From positions 434,001 through 498,000 of the forward strand of contig NZ_JAKJHZ010000005.1 of NCBI RefSeq assembly GCF_021648885.1: 64,000 nt of DNA. The letters are read 5' to 3'. Made by a program: the position numbers and the translations under genes. Under the pieces are notes generated by a model. It had not been told where the DNA came from, made no database searches, and was given only the letters and a program-made list of their open reading frames with translations. Shown here in pieces: positions 42,248 through 51,095 of this stretch (the first letter of the stretch is position 1; each line of letters opens with the position of its first letter). This DNA is from Nocardioides potassii. GTDB taxonomy: Bacteria; Actinomycetota; Actinomycetes; Propionibacteriales; Nocardioidaceae.

Positions 42248-43249
42248 GTGATCGACCTGCGCTCCGACACCCTGACCCGGCCGACCGAGGGGATGCGTGC
42301 CGCGATGGCGCGCGCGGAGGTCGGGGACGACGTCTACGGCGAGGACCCGACCGTCACCGCGCTGCAGGAGCGGGTGGCGGGGATGTTCGGCCACGAGGCG
42401 GCGCTGTTCACGCCGACCGGGTCGATGGCCAACGTGCTCGCCGTGGCGAGCGTCGTACGACCCGGTGAGGAGGTGCTGTGTGACTCCTCGGCCCACATCG
42501 CGCGGGCCGAGCTCGGCGCGCACGGCGCGATCACCGGCATCACCATGCGCACGTGGACCGGTGCGCGGGGACAGGTCGACCTGGCGGCGATCGAGTCGAT
42601 GTACGCCCCCGACATGGGGCCGTTCTTCGTGCGCACGGCGGCCGTCTCGGTCGAGAACACCCACAACTTCGCCGGTGGCGCCGTGCTCCCGCTCGAGGAC
42701 CTCCGTGAGCTGCGCGCCTGGGCCGACACGACCGGCACCGCGGTGCACCTCGACGGCGCGCGGCTGTGGAACGCGCACGTCGCGACCGGCACGCCGCTCG
42801 AGGACTACGGCCGGGTCGCCGACGTGCTGGCGGTCTGCCTGTCGAAGGGACTGGGCGCACCCATCGGGTCGCTCATGGTCGGCTCGGCCGACGCGATCGA
42901 GGAGGCCCGGGTGCGTCGCAAGCGGATGGGCGGGGGGATGCGGCAGGTCGGCGTCCTCGCGGCGGCAGGGGCGTACGCCCTCGACCACCACGTCGATCGG
43001 CTGGCCGACGACCACGCGCACGCCCAGCTGCTCGGTGAGGCACTGGGCCTCGACCCGGGGTCGGTCGACACGAACATCGTCGTCGTGGACCGTCCGGACG
43101 CGTCGGCGTTCGTCGCCGCGGCGGCCGACGAGGGCGTGCGGATCGCCGCGGTCGGGCCCCGGGCCGTCCGCCTCGTGACGCACCTCGACGTCACCCGCGC
43201 GGACGCGGAGCGGGCAGCGGTCGTGCTCAGCCGGCTCGCCGGCCGCTGA
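42248..43249 (+). CDS. L-threonine aldolase (beta-eliminating lyase family)
   Basis: The 333-residue protein is a PLP enzyme of the low-specificity threonine aldolase type. Motifs are IDLRSDTLTRPTEGM at the start, FTPTGSMANVLA (phosphate-binding), VHLDGARLWNA (Asp binding the pyridine N) and VCLSKGLGAPIGS, where the Lys forms the Schiff base. It splits L-threonine or L-allo-threonine into glycine and acetaldehyde. Its 3' end overlaps the convergent zinc-ribbon gene by 23 bases. Confidence 0.92.
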   Translation: MIDLRSDTLTRPTEGMRAAMARAEVGDDVYGEDPTVTALQERVAGMFGHEAALFTPTGSMANVLAVASVVRPGEEVLCDSSAHIARAELGAHGAITGITMRTWTGARGQVDLAAIESMYAPDMGPFFVRTAAVSVENTHNFAGGAVLPLEDLRELRAWADTTGTAVHLDGARLWNAHVATGTPLEDYGRVADVLAVCLSKGLGAPIGSLMVGSADAIEEARVRRKRMGGGMRQVGVLAAAGAYALDHHVDRLADDHAHAQLLGEALGLDPGSVDTNIVVVDRPDASAFVAAAADEGVRIAAVGPRAVRLVTHLDVTRADAERAAVVLSRLAGR

Positions 43250-44324
43250 TTGCGACCTCGCTGATCGCCGTGTAGTCGCGGCCGAGGTTTCCGGTGCCCG
43301 GAGGTGTCACCGAGGTGATCGTGATGGTGACGGTCGAGGTCTCCACCGGGGGCACCTTCAAGAGCTCCATCGCGGGCCTCTCGGCGAACGTCTGCTCGAC
43401 GCTCGTCCCGTCCTCGAAGCCCCACGTGACGGCTAGGATCCGGCGGTTGTTGGGGTACCAGTCGACGCCGGCGACCTGCTTGGCGTAGCCGTTGACCAGC
43501 CCGACGCGGTAGACGACGGCGGGCTCGGCCAGCGTGATCGTGACCGTCTGGCCGGTCGCGTCGCCCTCGACGCGCCACGTGGTGCTGGAGTCGCCGTCGT
43601 GCATCTGCACGGGCTCGTAGGCCACCAGGTTCCCGTCGAAGTCGGTGGTCGGCGGGGCCGTGCCGGGCACCTCGAACGACGCCCCGCGGGCGAGGTCGAC
43701 CTGCTTGCCGACGCCCCTCGGCCCCTCGGCCTCCGGCTCGCTCGACCCGCCGTCAGGTCCCTCGCCTGATCCGCCGGTCGATTCGCCGCCGGGCGCGGAG
43801 GACGCGCTCGTGGCGGGGTCCGTCGCCGTGCCGTCATCGTCGTCGGCGCCGAAGGTCTCGAGGAGCACGAACACCAGGCCGACCAGCAGCACCGCGCCGA
43901 GCACCCAGAAGATCCAGGCCCGGCCGCGGACGGGGTCCTCGACGTCGAGCTCGTCGACCTCCTCGTAGGGCAGCAGCTCCTCGCGCGGGTCCCAGGTCGA
44001 GGTCGACGAGCGCGCCGCCGCGACAGGCTCCGGCTGAGCCGCGGGCTCGGCAGCGGCAACGGGCTCGGCAGCGGCAACAGGCTCGACGGGCGCGCCGAGG
44101 GGCGCGGTCGCTGGAGCGACGGCCGTCGGGTCCGCGGCCTGCACGGGCATCACGACCGGCGCTGTGTCGGGAGCCGGGTCCGGAGGAGCCGCGGGAGCCT
44201 CCGGCGCCGGGGCGATCGTGACGGGTGCAGCGGACGCCGGTGCGGGCTCCCCGATCGGGTGCCCGCAGTTGAGGCAGAACCGGCCCACGCCGAGGGCCGC
44301 CCCGCACCGCACGCACGTCTCCAC
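43227..44324 (-). CDS. Zinc-ribbon membrane protein with discoidin-like C-terminal domain
   Basis: This 365-residue protein begins with a zinc ribbon, CVRCGAALGVGRFCLNCGHP. A 110-residue Pro/Ala-rich linker leads to a membrane helix (WIFWVLGAVLLVGLVFVLLE) at about 138-158. Outside is a Ser/Gly linker and then a beta-sandwich domain (about 225-365) with VAYEPVQMHDGDSSTTWRVEG and the closing RDYTAISEVAISG. That domain resembles F5/8-type C or NADase-type glycan-binding folds. The layout suggests a cytoplasmic metal-binding head with an extracellular ligand-binding tail. The function is unknown. Confidence 0.82.
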   Translation of the reverse strand: METCVRCGAALGVGRFCLNCGHPIGEPAPASAAPVTIAPAPEAPAAPPDPAPDTAPVVMPVQAADPTAVAPATAPLGAPVEPVAAAEPVAAAEPAAQPEPVAAARSSTSTWDPREELLPYEEVDELDVEDPVRGRAWIFWVLGAVLLVGLVFVLLETFGADDDDGTATDPATSASSAPGGESTGGSGEGPDGGSSEPEAEGPRGVGKQVDLARGASFEVPGTAPPTTDFDGNLVAYEPVQMHDGDSSTTWRVEGDATGQTVTITLAEPAVVYRVGLVNGYAKQVAGVDWYPNNRRILAVTWGFEDGTSVEQTFAERPAMELLKVPPVETSTVTITITSVTPPGTGNLGRDYTAISEVAISGRRAG

Positions 44325-44396
44325 GTGGCCACGATAGGGGGAGGCGCCACGCCCGTCGCCCTGTGTCGGGGTGGGGCGAGGACGGCGCCGGCGGGC

Positions 44397-45296
44397 TCAG
44401 ACCGCGATGTGCGGGACCTCTCCCTCGACGACCCGGCGCGGGGCGAGCTCGACGATGAGCATGGCGACCAGGACCATCGAGCCGCCGAGAAGCAGCCGCT
44501 GGGTGAGGTCCTCGCCACCGAGCCACACCGCGAAGACGGACGCGAACACGGGCTCCATGCTCATGATGATGGCGGTCCGGGTGGGCGGCAGGTGCGCCTG
44601 CGCCCAGGTCTGCCCGAGCAGGCCGGCCGCACCGACGACGACGGCCATGTAGAGGAGCGAGAGCCAGTCAGCAGTCCGCGACGGCAGCACGATGCCGTCG
44701 TACGCCGTCGCCGTCGTGCACACCAGCGCGATCACCACGACCTGCAGGATGGTCATGCCCACGGCGTCGCGGGCCGTGGACCACGCGCCCAGTCCGACGA
44801 TGTGCAGCGCGTAGAGCACGGCCGACGCCAAGGTGATGAGCTCGCCGTAGCCGACGCTGAAGCCGCGCAGCGCGAGGACGCCGAGGCCGATCGTGGCCAG
44901 CACGACGGCCACCCACGTGACCGGCGGGATCCGCGTCCGCAGGATCGCGGCCGCCAGCAGCGGGGTGCACACGACGTACAGGCCCGTCACGAAGCCGCTG
45001 ACGCTCGCCGGGGTGTGCGCGAGACCCGTCGTCTGGAGGATCTGCGCGAGGCCGTAGAGCAGGCCCAGCACGACCGCGTGCCGCCGTACGACGGGGGAGA
45101 GGCGGCCTATCGCGCGCGGTGCGACGACCAGCAACGCGACGGCCGCGACCGAGAACCGGACGGCCAGGAAGTCGAGCGTCGGCACCCGGTCGAGCAGGTC
45201 CTTGATGAGGAAGAACGTCGACCCCCAGCACGCCGCCAGGGCGACCAGCGCGAGCGAGGCGAGCAGGGTCGTACGACGGCTCTGCTCGGGTGTCAC
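44397..45296 (-). CDS. EamA-type (DMT) transporter
   Basis: This 299-residue membrane protein has 10 helices and the duplicated EamA architecture: ALAACWGSTFFLIKDLL in the first half and LAQILQTTGLAHTPASVSGF, then LGQTWAQAHLPPTRTAIIMSMEPVFASVF in the second. DMT proteins export or import small metabolites such as amino acids or nucleosides. The start is a GTG. The gene is 17 bases downstream of the PASTA kinase and on the same strand, so it may be co-transcribed. Confidence 0.9.
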   Translation of the reverse strand: MTPEQSRRTTLLASLALVALAACWGSTFFLIKDLLDRVPTLDFLAVRFSVAAVALLVVAPRAIGRLSPVVRRHAVVLGLLYGLAQILQTTGLAHTPASVSGFVTGLYVVCTPLLAAAILRTRIPPVTWVAVVLATIGLGVLALRGFSVGYGELITLASAVLYALHIVGLGAWSTARDAVGMTILQVVVIALVCTTATAYDGIVLPSRTADWLSLLYMAVVVGAAGLLGQTWAQAHLPPTRTAIIMSMEPVFASVFAVWLGGEDLTQRLLLGGSMVLVAMLIVELAPRRVVEGEVPHIAV

Positions 45297-45313
45297 GGAG
45301 GAAGGCTAGGACC

Positions 45314-47521
45314 TCACACCACGTAGAGCGTGATCGTCGAGCCCTTGGGCACCTCGTCGCCGGCACCGGGGTCGGAGCTCGAGACGTAGCCGATGCCGAG
45401 GTAGATGTCGGCCTGCTCCGTTCGCACCTCGAAGCCGAGGCCCTCGAGCAGCTCGGTGGCCGCCTCGACGCCCATCGCCTTGACCTGCGGCACCTCGACC
45501 AGCTCGGGTCCGAGGGACACCACGAAGGAGACGGTGTCGCCGCGGTAGAGGACGGTCCCGGGGGCCGGGTCCTGGGAGATGATGTCGCCGGTCGGGACGG
45601 TGTCGCTGTACTCCTCGCCGGCGTCGGCCTGGAGCCTGCGCTTCTCGAGGGCCGCCTTGACGGCGTCGTAGTCCCCGCCCGTCCAGTCCTTGACCTCGAA
45701 CGGCTTGCGGCCGCGGCTGAGCACGAGGTCGACGGTCGCGCCGGGCTTCAGGGTCGTGCCGGCCTTGGGCACGGAGCGGATGACCTGGCCCTCCGGCACG
45801 GTCTCGCTCCAGCGGCCCTTGCTCGTGCCGAAGGTCAGGTTGGTGGCCGCGATCGCGTCCTGCGCCTCGTCCTCCGTCTTGCCCCCGAGGTCCGGGACGT
45901 CGTAGCGCTCCGGCCCCAGCGACAGCACGAGGGTGACGGTGCCGCCGTCGAGCACCTTCCCGCCGGGCTCGGGGTCGGTGGCGATGACCAGGCCGGCCTC
46001 GACGTTCTCGCTGTAGGCCGCCTCGCCCTCCTCCGCCGTCAGGCCCGCGGCCTCGAGCTCGGACGCGGCGGCCGCCTGGTCGAGGCCGAGCACGCCCGGC
46101 GTCGTGGTGTACCGCTCCCAGCCGAACCACCACGCGCCTGCCCCGATCCCGGCGACGAGCAGCAGGGCGAGCAGCAGCGCGACGGGGCCCTTGCGCGAAC
46201 GGCGGCGCGCTGTCGTCGTCACCGGCGCGATCCTGGTGGGGGCCTTGCCGGCAGGACGTCCAGTGGCCGGCCGCGCCGTCGCGGCGGACGCACGCGTCGC
46301 CTCCGTCGGTGCCTCCGCCACCGCAGCAGCCGGTACGGCGGCGCGCATCGGCTGGGTGACCGGCGCGGCGGCGGTGGTGGTGACAGCCTCCGTGGCCCCC
46401 GCCGGAACGGGGTGGCGCTCGATGGCCGTCGTCCGGTCGGGACTGCCGTCGTCGACGAGACCGGAGTCGCGCGGGTCGACCTCGGTGAGGAGCGCGAGCG
46501 CGCTCGCGTCGAACGGCTCCGGCATGGTGTCGTTGCCCGGCTCCGAGGCGTCGACGATCTCGGGCGAGCGGCGGGGGAGCAGGTCGGCGGCCAGCTCCGG
46601 GTCGGACTCCAGCCCGTCCCGCAGGGCCAGCTCGACACGGTGGAGCTGGTGCAGCAGCACGGTGGCGTCGGCGGGGCGCTGGTCGCGGTCGCGCGAGGTG
46701 GCGCGGGCGACGAGTGCGTCGACGTAGTCGGGGATGCCCGGCTGGAGGAGCGAGGGCATCGGCACGTCGTGGTGGACGTGGCGGTAGGCGACCTGGATCG
46801 GGGACTCACCCTCGTGCGGCTTCGTGCCGGTGAGCAGCTCGTAGAGCACCACGCCGGCTGCGTAGACGTCGGCGCGCGCGTCGGCACGGCCGTCGACCAC
46901 GAGCTCGGGCGCGAGGTAGGACACCGTCCCGATGAGCACGCCACCGGTGGCGGTGTGCTGGGTGTCGGCGCTGACGGCCTTGGCCAGGCCGAAGTCGGCG
47001 ACCTTGATGCTGCCTCCGTGGGCCTCGTCGGCGATCAGCACGTTCTCGGGCTTCACGTCGCGGTGGATCAGCCCGGCGCGGTGCGCCGCGCCCAGCGCGG
47101 ACACGACGGGCTCCAGGAGCGCGAGTGCGCGCCGCGGGGGCATCGGAGCCTCCTTGCGGACCACGTCGCGCAACGTGTGGCCCGGGACGTACTCCATGAC
47201 CAGAAATACGGTGTCCTGACCGTCCGAGGTGTCGTCGCCCTGGTCGTAGACGCCGACGACGTGGGGGTGGTTGAGCCGCGCGGCCGCGCGCGCCTCCCGC
47301 ACGAACCGCTCGGCGAACTCCTGGTCGTCGCCGAGCCCCGGGTGCATCACCTTGACGGCGACCGTGCGGTCGAGTCGGATGTCGGTGGCCTCGTAGACAC
47401 TGGCCATGCCACCGCGGGCCACCCGGGCGAGGATCCGGTAGCGGCGCTCCAGCAGGCGGCCGACCATGGGGTCGCCAGACACGCCGGGCGCTGCTGCGCG
47501 GGCGTGCTCGGGTGGCTCCAC
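45314..47521 (-). CDS. pknL: Serine/threonine protein kinase with four PASTA domains (PknL-like)
   Basis: GTG at 47521 follows GGAGG by six bases and gives 735 residues; the frame is open upstream, but without a ribosome site. The kinase domain has Lys57 in VAVKVM, HRDVKPENVLI and DFGLAKAV, with GTVSYLAPE as the activation segment end. A membrane helix (VALLLALLLVAGIGAGAWW) near residue 500 is followed by four PASTA domains to the C-terminus. PASTA domains sense muropeptides or lipid II outside the cell. The divergent gene at 48531 encodes the Rv2175c-family protein, which is phosphorylated by PknL in M. tuberculosis; this supports the assignment. Confidence 0.93.
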   Translation of the reverse strand: MEPPEHARAAAPGVSGDPMVGRLLERRYRILARVARGGMASVYEATDIRLDRTVAVKVMHPGLGDDQEFAERFVREARAAARLNHPHVVGVYDQGDDTSDGQDTVFLVMEYVPGHTLRDVVRKEAPMPPRRALALLEPVVSALGAAHRAGLIHRDVKPENVLIADEAHGGSIKVADFGLAKAVSADTQHTATGGVLIGTVSYLAPELVVDGRADARADVYAAGVVLYELLTGTKPHEGESPIQVAYRHVHHDVPMPSLLQPGIPDYVDALVARATSRDRDQRPADATVLLHQLHRVELALRDGLESDPELAADLLPRRSPEIVDASEPGNDTMPEPFDASALALLTEVDPRDSGLVDDGSPDRTTAIERHPVPAGATEAVTTTAAAPVTQPMRAAVPAAAVAEAPTEATRASAATARPATGRPAGKAPTRIAPVTTTARRRSRKGPVALLLALLLVAGIGAGAWWFGWERYTTTPGVLGLDQAAAASELEAAGLTAEEGEAAYSENVEAGLVIATDPEPGGKVLDGGTVTLVLSLGPERYDVPDLGGKTEDEAQDAIAATNLTFGTSKGRWSETVPEGQVIRSVPKAGTTLKPGATVDLVLSRGRKPFEVKDWTGGDYDAVKAALEKRRLQADAGEEYSDTVPTGDIISQDPAPGTVLYRGDTVSFVVSLGPELVEVPQVKAMGVEAATELLEGLGFEVRTEQADIYLGIGYVSSSDPGAGDEVPKGSTITLYVV

Positions 47522-47650
47522 TGTCGACCTCCAGCTGCCGGACGGGGAAGGATCCAGCGCCTCCACTCTACGGAAACAGCCCCCGCGGCCACGCTCAGGC
47601 GCGGGCTCCGGCGTGGCGTGGATCGCCACTCCGGAACCCGCGTGACGCGC

Positions 47651-48451
47651 TCAGCAGGCGTCGTTGAAGGTGCTCAGCTCCAGCTGCGGCGCCTTGATCG
47701 ACTTCTCGTTGGGTGCGCGCATCGACCAGTAGCGCATCCAGTCCATCTGCATCCGTGCCGGGTGCATCCTCTTCCCGTCCTTGGCGCGCAGCTCGAACTT
47801 CAGCTGGCGCGGCAGCGGGTCGAGCGCCTCGTCACGGCGCTCGGTGTTGACGACGTGGGCGTCGACGAACCACGAGACGTGGTCGGGCGCGACCTCGACG
47901 GCGTAGGTGTGCCAGCGGTCGTTGCGCAGGTGACGTCCCAGGAAGCCGCGGTAGGAGCTGCTGGGGAGGGTGTGCACGTAGGACTTCACGGTGTTGGTGC
48001 CGAGGGTGAAGTTCTCGATGCCGATGTCCCGCCCGCCGCAGTGCTGGTCGCGCGTGCCGCCCGGGACGAGCTCGGTGACGACCTTGAACGGCGTACCGCC
48101 CTTGACCTTCGACATCGTGCGGGCGCGCATCCGGATCTCCCAGCGGCCGTAGGTGTGGCCCGTGAGGTCGAGCTTCGCCGAGACGCTGCCGCGCTTGGTG
48201 CTCATCAGCGTGAGCATGCCGTTCTGGGTGCGGACGATGCCGCGGCCCTTCTGCTTCCAGAAGGCCGGCTTGGGGCCGACGAACTCCTGGCGGAAGACGC
48301 CGTACTGGTACCAGCCGAAGGTGTTCCCGGCGTGGATCGGGCCGGGTGCGCCGTGGACGTGGTCGGCCTGCGCGGGGGAGACGACCGGGGACAGGGTGAG
48401 TGCCAGCAGGCCCACGAGTGCGGCCGCGAGCGCGGATCGGAGGGGGTGCAT
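47651..48451 (-). CDS. Secreted GH16-like jelly-roll protein with degenerate catalytic motif
   Basis: ATG at 48451 gives 266 residues with a clean signal peptide to PAQA near residue 29. The rest is a concanavalin-type jelly roll. GH16 enzymes carry ExDxxE at the active site; the aligned segment here is GGRDIGIENF, in which Arg replaces the nucleophile Glu. Other family features remain, such as GRWEIRMRARTMSKVKGG and WHTYAVEVAPDHVSWFVD. So it may bind rather than cut polysaccharide. The TTG and GTG codons upstream (48487, 48472) would add a basic head and are less likely. It sits between the kinase gene and Rv2175c homologue. Confidence 0.78.
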   Translation of the reverse strand: MHPLRSALAAALVGLLALTLSPVVSPAQADHVHGAPGPIHAGNTFGWYQYGVFRQEFVGPKPAFWKQKGRGIVRTQNGMLTLMSTKRGSVSAKLDLTGHTYGRWEIRMRARTMSKVKGGTPFKVVTELVPGGTRDQHCGGRDIGIENFTLGTNTVKSYVHTLPSSSYRGFLGRHLRNDRWHTYAVEVAPDHVSWFVDAHVVNTERRDEALDPLPRQLKFELRAKDGKRMHPARMQMDWMRYWSMRAPNEKSIKAPQLELSTFNDAC

Positions 48452-48530
48452 CCGCGACACGCTACGGATCACCCGCCGGGGTGACAAACCGGCTTCGCCA
48501 CCTCGGACGTCCTCTCCTAGGCTTCAGCCC

Positions 48531-48902
48531 ATGAGTGACCAACCCCTGGCCGACCGTGACCTGGCCGCCCTCGTGCCCGAGTGGCTCGAGTGGAGCGAGG
48601 TCGCCGACCTGCTCGGGGTCACGCCCGGCAAGGTCCGCACGATGATCCGCGAGCACGAGCTCGCCCAGGCAGTGTCCGAGCCGGGCGCCGGACCGCGCGT
48701 GCCGGCGGCCTTCATCCAGGACGGCATGGTCGTCAAGGGCCTGCCCGGTCTGCTGACCATGCTCCACGACCACCGGTTCGACGACCGTGAGTGCATCGCG
48801 TGGCTGTTCACCGACGTCGACCTGCCCGGTCGTCCGATCGACGCGCTCCGCGAGAACCGCGGCAGCGAGGTCAAGCGCCGCGCGCAGGTGCTGGAGTACT
48901 GA
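48531..48902 (+). CDS. Rv2175c-family winged helix-turn-helix DNA-binding protein
   Basis: The 123-residue protein has EWLEWSEVADLLGVTPGKVR, an HTH in which a MerR-like DNA-binding fold is expected, and the conserved C-terminal LFTDVDLPGRPIDALRENRGSEVKRRAQ. In M. tuberculosis the homologue Rv2175c is a DNA-binding substrate of PknL, and phosphorylation blocks binding. Here too the kinase gene lies nearby on the opposite strand. It overlaps the following ribonuclease gene by one base. Confidence 0.93.
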   Translation: MSDQPLADRDLAALVPEWLEWSEVADLLGVTPGKVRTMIREHELAQAVSEPGAGPRVPAAFIQDGMVVKGLPGLLTMLHDHRFDDRECIAWLFTDVDLPGRPIDALRENRGSEVKRRAQVLEY

Positions 48903-49396
48903 TGGCCGGGACGGCGACGGCTCGGCAGCGCTACCAGTGGTTGCTCCTGCTCGTCGCCGCCGTGCTGCTCCTCGGCTGGCTGGTGACCGGGGGCCAGGGC
49001 GACGACTCGGCGACGACCGCGCGAGACCCGTCCTCGAGCTCGACGTCCCCCTCCTCGTCCTCGTCCGACGAACCCACCGCCACGAGCTCACCCGGCACGG
49101 ATCCCGACAGCGGGTTGCCGTACGTCGAGGAGTCGAGCCTGCCTGCCGAGGCGCAGGACGTGCTCGCGCGGATCGATGCGGGCGGGCCGTTCAAGTACCC
49201 CGACAACGACGGGGTGGTCTTCGAGAACCGCGAGGACCTGTTGCCGGACCAGCCCTACGGCTACTACCGCGAGTACACCGTCGAGACCGCTCCTCGGGTG
49301 CGCGGGCCACGCCGGATCGTCACCGGCGAGGAGGACCAGTACTACTGGACCGACGACCACTACGACTCGTTCTCCAGGATCCGGAGGGCGCGATGA
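48902..49396 (+). CDS. Membrane-anchored guanyl-specific ribonuclease (barnase/RNase Sa family)
   Basis: The 164-residue protein starts with a membrane helix (YQWLLLLVAAVLLLGWLV), followed by a Ser/Thr-rich linker of about 45 residues and the ribonuclease N1/T1-type domain. Active-site residues are visible: the Glu base in YYREYTVETAP, Arg in GPRRIVTGEE and the His acid in WTDDHYDSFSRI. Family enzymes cut RNA after guanosine. The helix could be a signal peptide or anchor, so the enzyme acts outside the membrane or on the surface. The matching barstar-like gene follows at 49461. Confidence 0.88.
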   Translation: MAGTATARQRYQWLLLLVAAVLLLGWLVTGGQGDDSATTARDPSSSSTSPSSSSSDEPTATSSPGTDPDSGLPYVEESSLPAEAQDVLARIDAGGPFKYPDNDGVVFENREDLLPDQPYGYYREYTVETAPRVRGPRRIVTGEEDQYYWTDDHYDSFSRIRRAR

Positions 49397-49460
49397 GGTT
49401 CACCCCACGACGTTCTTCTCCTCCGCTTCGCTCCTCCGAACAACGCCGCGGGGACCCCGA

Positions 49461-49895
49461 ATGAGCGGACTGGCAGCGGTCCTGGCGGGGCGAGAGGCCC
49501 CGGGCATCCACCTGTGGGCGGGCGCGTTCGACGTCGCCGACGTGCGTCACACCGTCGAGCACGCCGGGTGGGGATTCGGTTACGTCGACGGGTGGACGCG
49601 CGCGGACTCGAAGGCCGCCTTCCTCGCCGAGGTGGGCCGGACGCTGGACTTCCCGGACTGGTATGGCCAGAACTTCGACGCCCTCGCCGACTGCCTGCAC
49701 GACGTCGGCGCCGGTGTCGACGGCGTGCTGCTGCTGTGGGACGGGTGGGCGACGCTCGCCCGGGCCGACGAGAAGGCCTTCAACGTCGCCCTGAGCGTCC
49801 TCGGCTCGCGGGTCCACGCCGATCGCGGCGTCCCGTTCTCGGTGCTGCTGCGCGGCGAGGGCCCCGTGGTGCCGGGGATCATCCGCCTCGACTGA
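49461..49895 (+). CDS. Barstar-family ribonuclease inhibitor
   Basis: This 144-residue protein has the barstar core: SKAAFLAEVGRTLDFPDWYG, then QNFDALADCLHDV, matching the barstar helix-and-loop that plugs the barnase active site (Asp in the DALADCL segment). It lies 64 bases after the ribonuclease gene and is presumably its cytoplasmic protector against enzyme made before export. The N-terminal 25 residues are not part of the fold. GGGGACCCCGA precedes the ATG. Confidence 0.9.
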   Translation: MSGLAAVLAGREAPGIHLWAGAFDVADVRHTVEHAGWGFGYVDGWTRADSKAAFLAEVGRTLDFPDWYGQNFDALADCLHDVGAGVDGVLLLWDGWATLARADEKAFNVALSVLGSRVHADRGVPFSVLLRGEGPVVPGIIRLD

Positions 49896-49904
49896 CCCGC
49901 CGCT

Positions 49905-49943
49905 CGCTGGTCGAGGAGGGCGCGCAGCGCCCGTCACGAGACC
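49905..49943. repeat. Nocardioides-type intergenic repeat, doubling as terminator
   Basis: The 39-base unit CGCTGGTCGAGGAGGGCGCG... ends CGTCACGAGACC. I recognise it as a form of the repeat family CGCTGGTCGAGGAG...TCTCGAGACC seen widely between genes in Nocardioides-type genomes. It contains GGGCGC-GCA-GCGCCC, a stem that lies between two convergent genes and may end their transcripts. Confidence 0.5.
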
Positions 49944-49955
49944 GAGGTGCAGCCG

Positions 49956-51020
49956 TCACACCGTCCGCTGGGTCGCAGCCGCCGCGAGCTCGGTGAGCAC
50001 GATGCGCGCGTGCTCGTCGACGTCGGCGGCGTCGAGGGCCGACACGGCGTGGTCGGCGAGCGATCCGATGACCTCCTCGACCTGGGCGCGCGCACCGGAG
50101 GTGTCGATGATGGTGCGGAGCTCGTCCACGTCGGCCCCGGACAGCGGGGTGCCGAGCGCCTCGTCGAGCCGTCGGGCCGCGGCCGGCGGGGCGGCGTCGA
50201 GCGCCAGGGCGACGAGCACCGTGCGCTTGCCCTCGACGAGGTCGTCACCGGCCGGCTTGCCCGTCTCGGCGGGGTCGCCGAAGACGCCGAGGAGGTCGTC
50301 GCGGAGCTGGAAGGCCTCGCCCAGCGGCAGCCCGAACCGGCTGAGCTGCTCGATCCGGGAGTCGTCGGCGCCCGCGAGGGCGGCGCCCACGTGCAGCGGC
50401 CGCTCGATGGAGTACTTGGCGGACTTGTAGCGCAGCACCGTCATCGCCGTGTCGACGTCGGCGCGCCCGCGCGCCTGGACCGACACGTCGAGGAACTGCC
50501 CGGCGATGACCTCGCTGCGGCACCGCTCGAACAGGTCGAGGCCGGGCGCGACCTCGTCGGGGGCGAAGCCCGAGTGGCGCAGGAGGTCGCCGGCCCAGCC
50601 GAGCAGCAGGTCGCCGAGCAGGATCGCCGCGGCGGCGCCGTACTGCTCCGGGTCGCCGCGCCAACCGGTCGCCCGGTGCTCTGCCTCGAAGGCCCGGTGC
50701 GTCGCGGGCCGCCCACGCCGGGTGTCGGAGGCGTCCATGAGGTCGTCGTGCACGAGCGCACTCGCGTGCAGGAGCTCGAGCGACGCGCAGGCCCGGGCGA
50801 GTGCCGCCTCGTCCGCAGGGTCCGGCCGGATCGCGCGGTGCCCCCAGTGGCAGAAGGCCGCGCGGAACCGCTTGCCCCCGCGCACCGACGTACGTGCCTC
50901 CGCGATCAACCGGCCGGCGTCGGGGCCGAGTGGCGCGAGCTCGGCCTCGCGCTCGTCGAGGAACGCATCCAGGACCTGCTGGACCTGGTCGCGGAAGGGT
51001 GCGGGGTCCCAGGTCGTCAC
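49956..51020 (-). CDS. Polyprenyl diphosphate synthase (geranylgeranyl-type)
   Basis: GTG at 51020 yields 354 residues. Prenyltransferase motifs are clear: the first Asp-rich motif LVHDDLMDASDTRRGRP, the residues after it, and the second one, FQLRDDLLGVFGDP. The GKRFRAAFC segment is the substrate-binding loop. It condenses isopentenyl diphosphate with allylic diphosphates to give a C15-C25 chain. It occupies the position of Rv2173 (idsA2) in the actinobacterial gene order. A phytoene-desaturase-like gene is 3 kb away. Confidence 0.93.
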   Translation of the reverse strand: MTTWDPAPFRDQVQQVLDAFLDEREAELAPLGPDAGRLIAEARTSVRGGKRFRAAFCHWGHRAIRPDPADEAALARACASLELLHASALVHDDLMDASDTRRGRPATHRAFEAEHRATGWRGDPEQYGAAAAILLGDLLLGWAGDLLRHSGFAPDEVAPGLDLFERCRSEVIAGQFLDVSVQARGRADVDTAMTVLRYKSAKYSIERPLHVGAALAGADDSRIEQLSRFGLPLGEAFQLRDDLLGVFGDPAETGKPAGDDLVEGKRTVLVALALDAAPPAAARRLDEALGTPLSGADVDELRTIIDTSGARAQVEEVIGSLADHAVSALDAADVDEHARIVLTELAAAATQRTV

Positions 51021-51095
51021 GGGAGCGAGCCTAGAGGGGGCCTGAAGGGTGGGACGATGCGGGACCACGGCCCGGTCGTCCGTAGGCTGTTGCGC

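Noticed and set aside
45290..48484. 1064-codon open frame on the plus strand
   Set aside because: It runs antisense to the PASTA kinase and the GH16-like gene and has the Arg/Val/Gly composition of a high-GC shadow; no recognisable domain.
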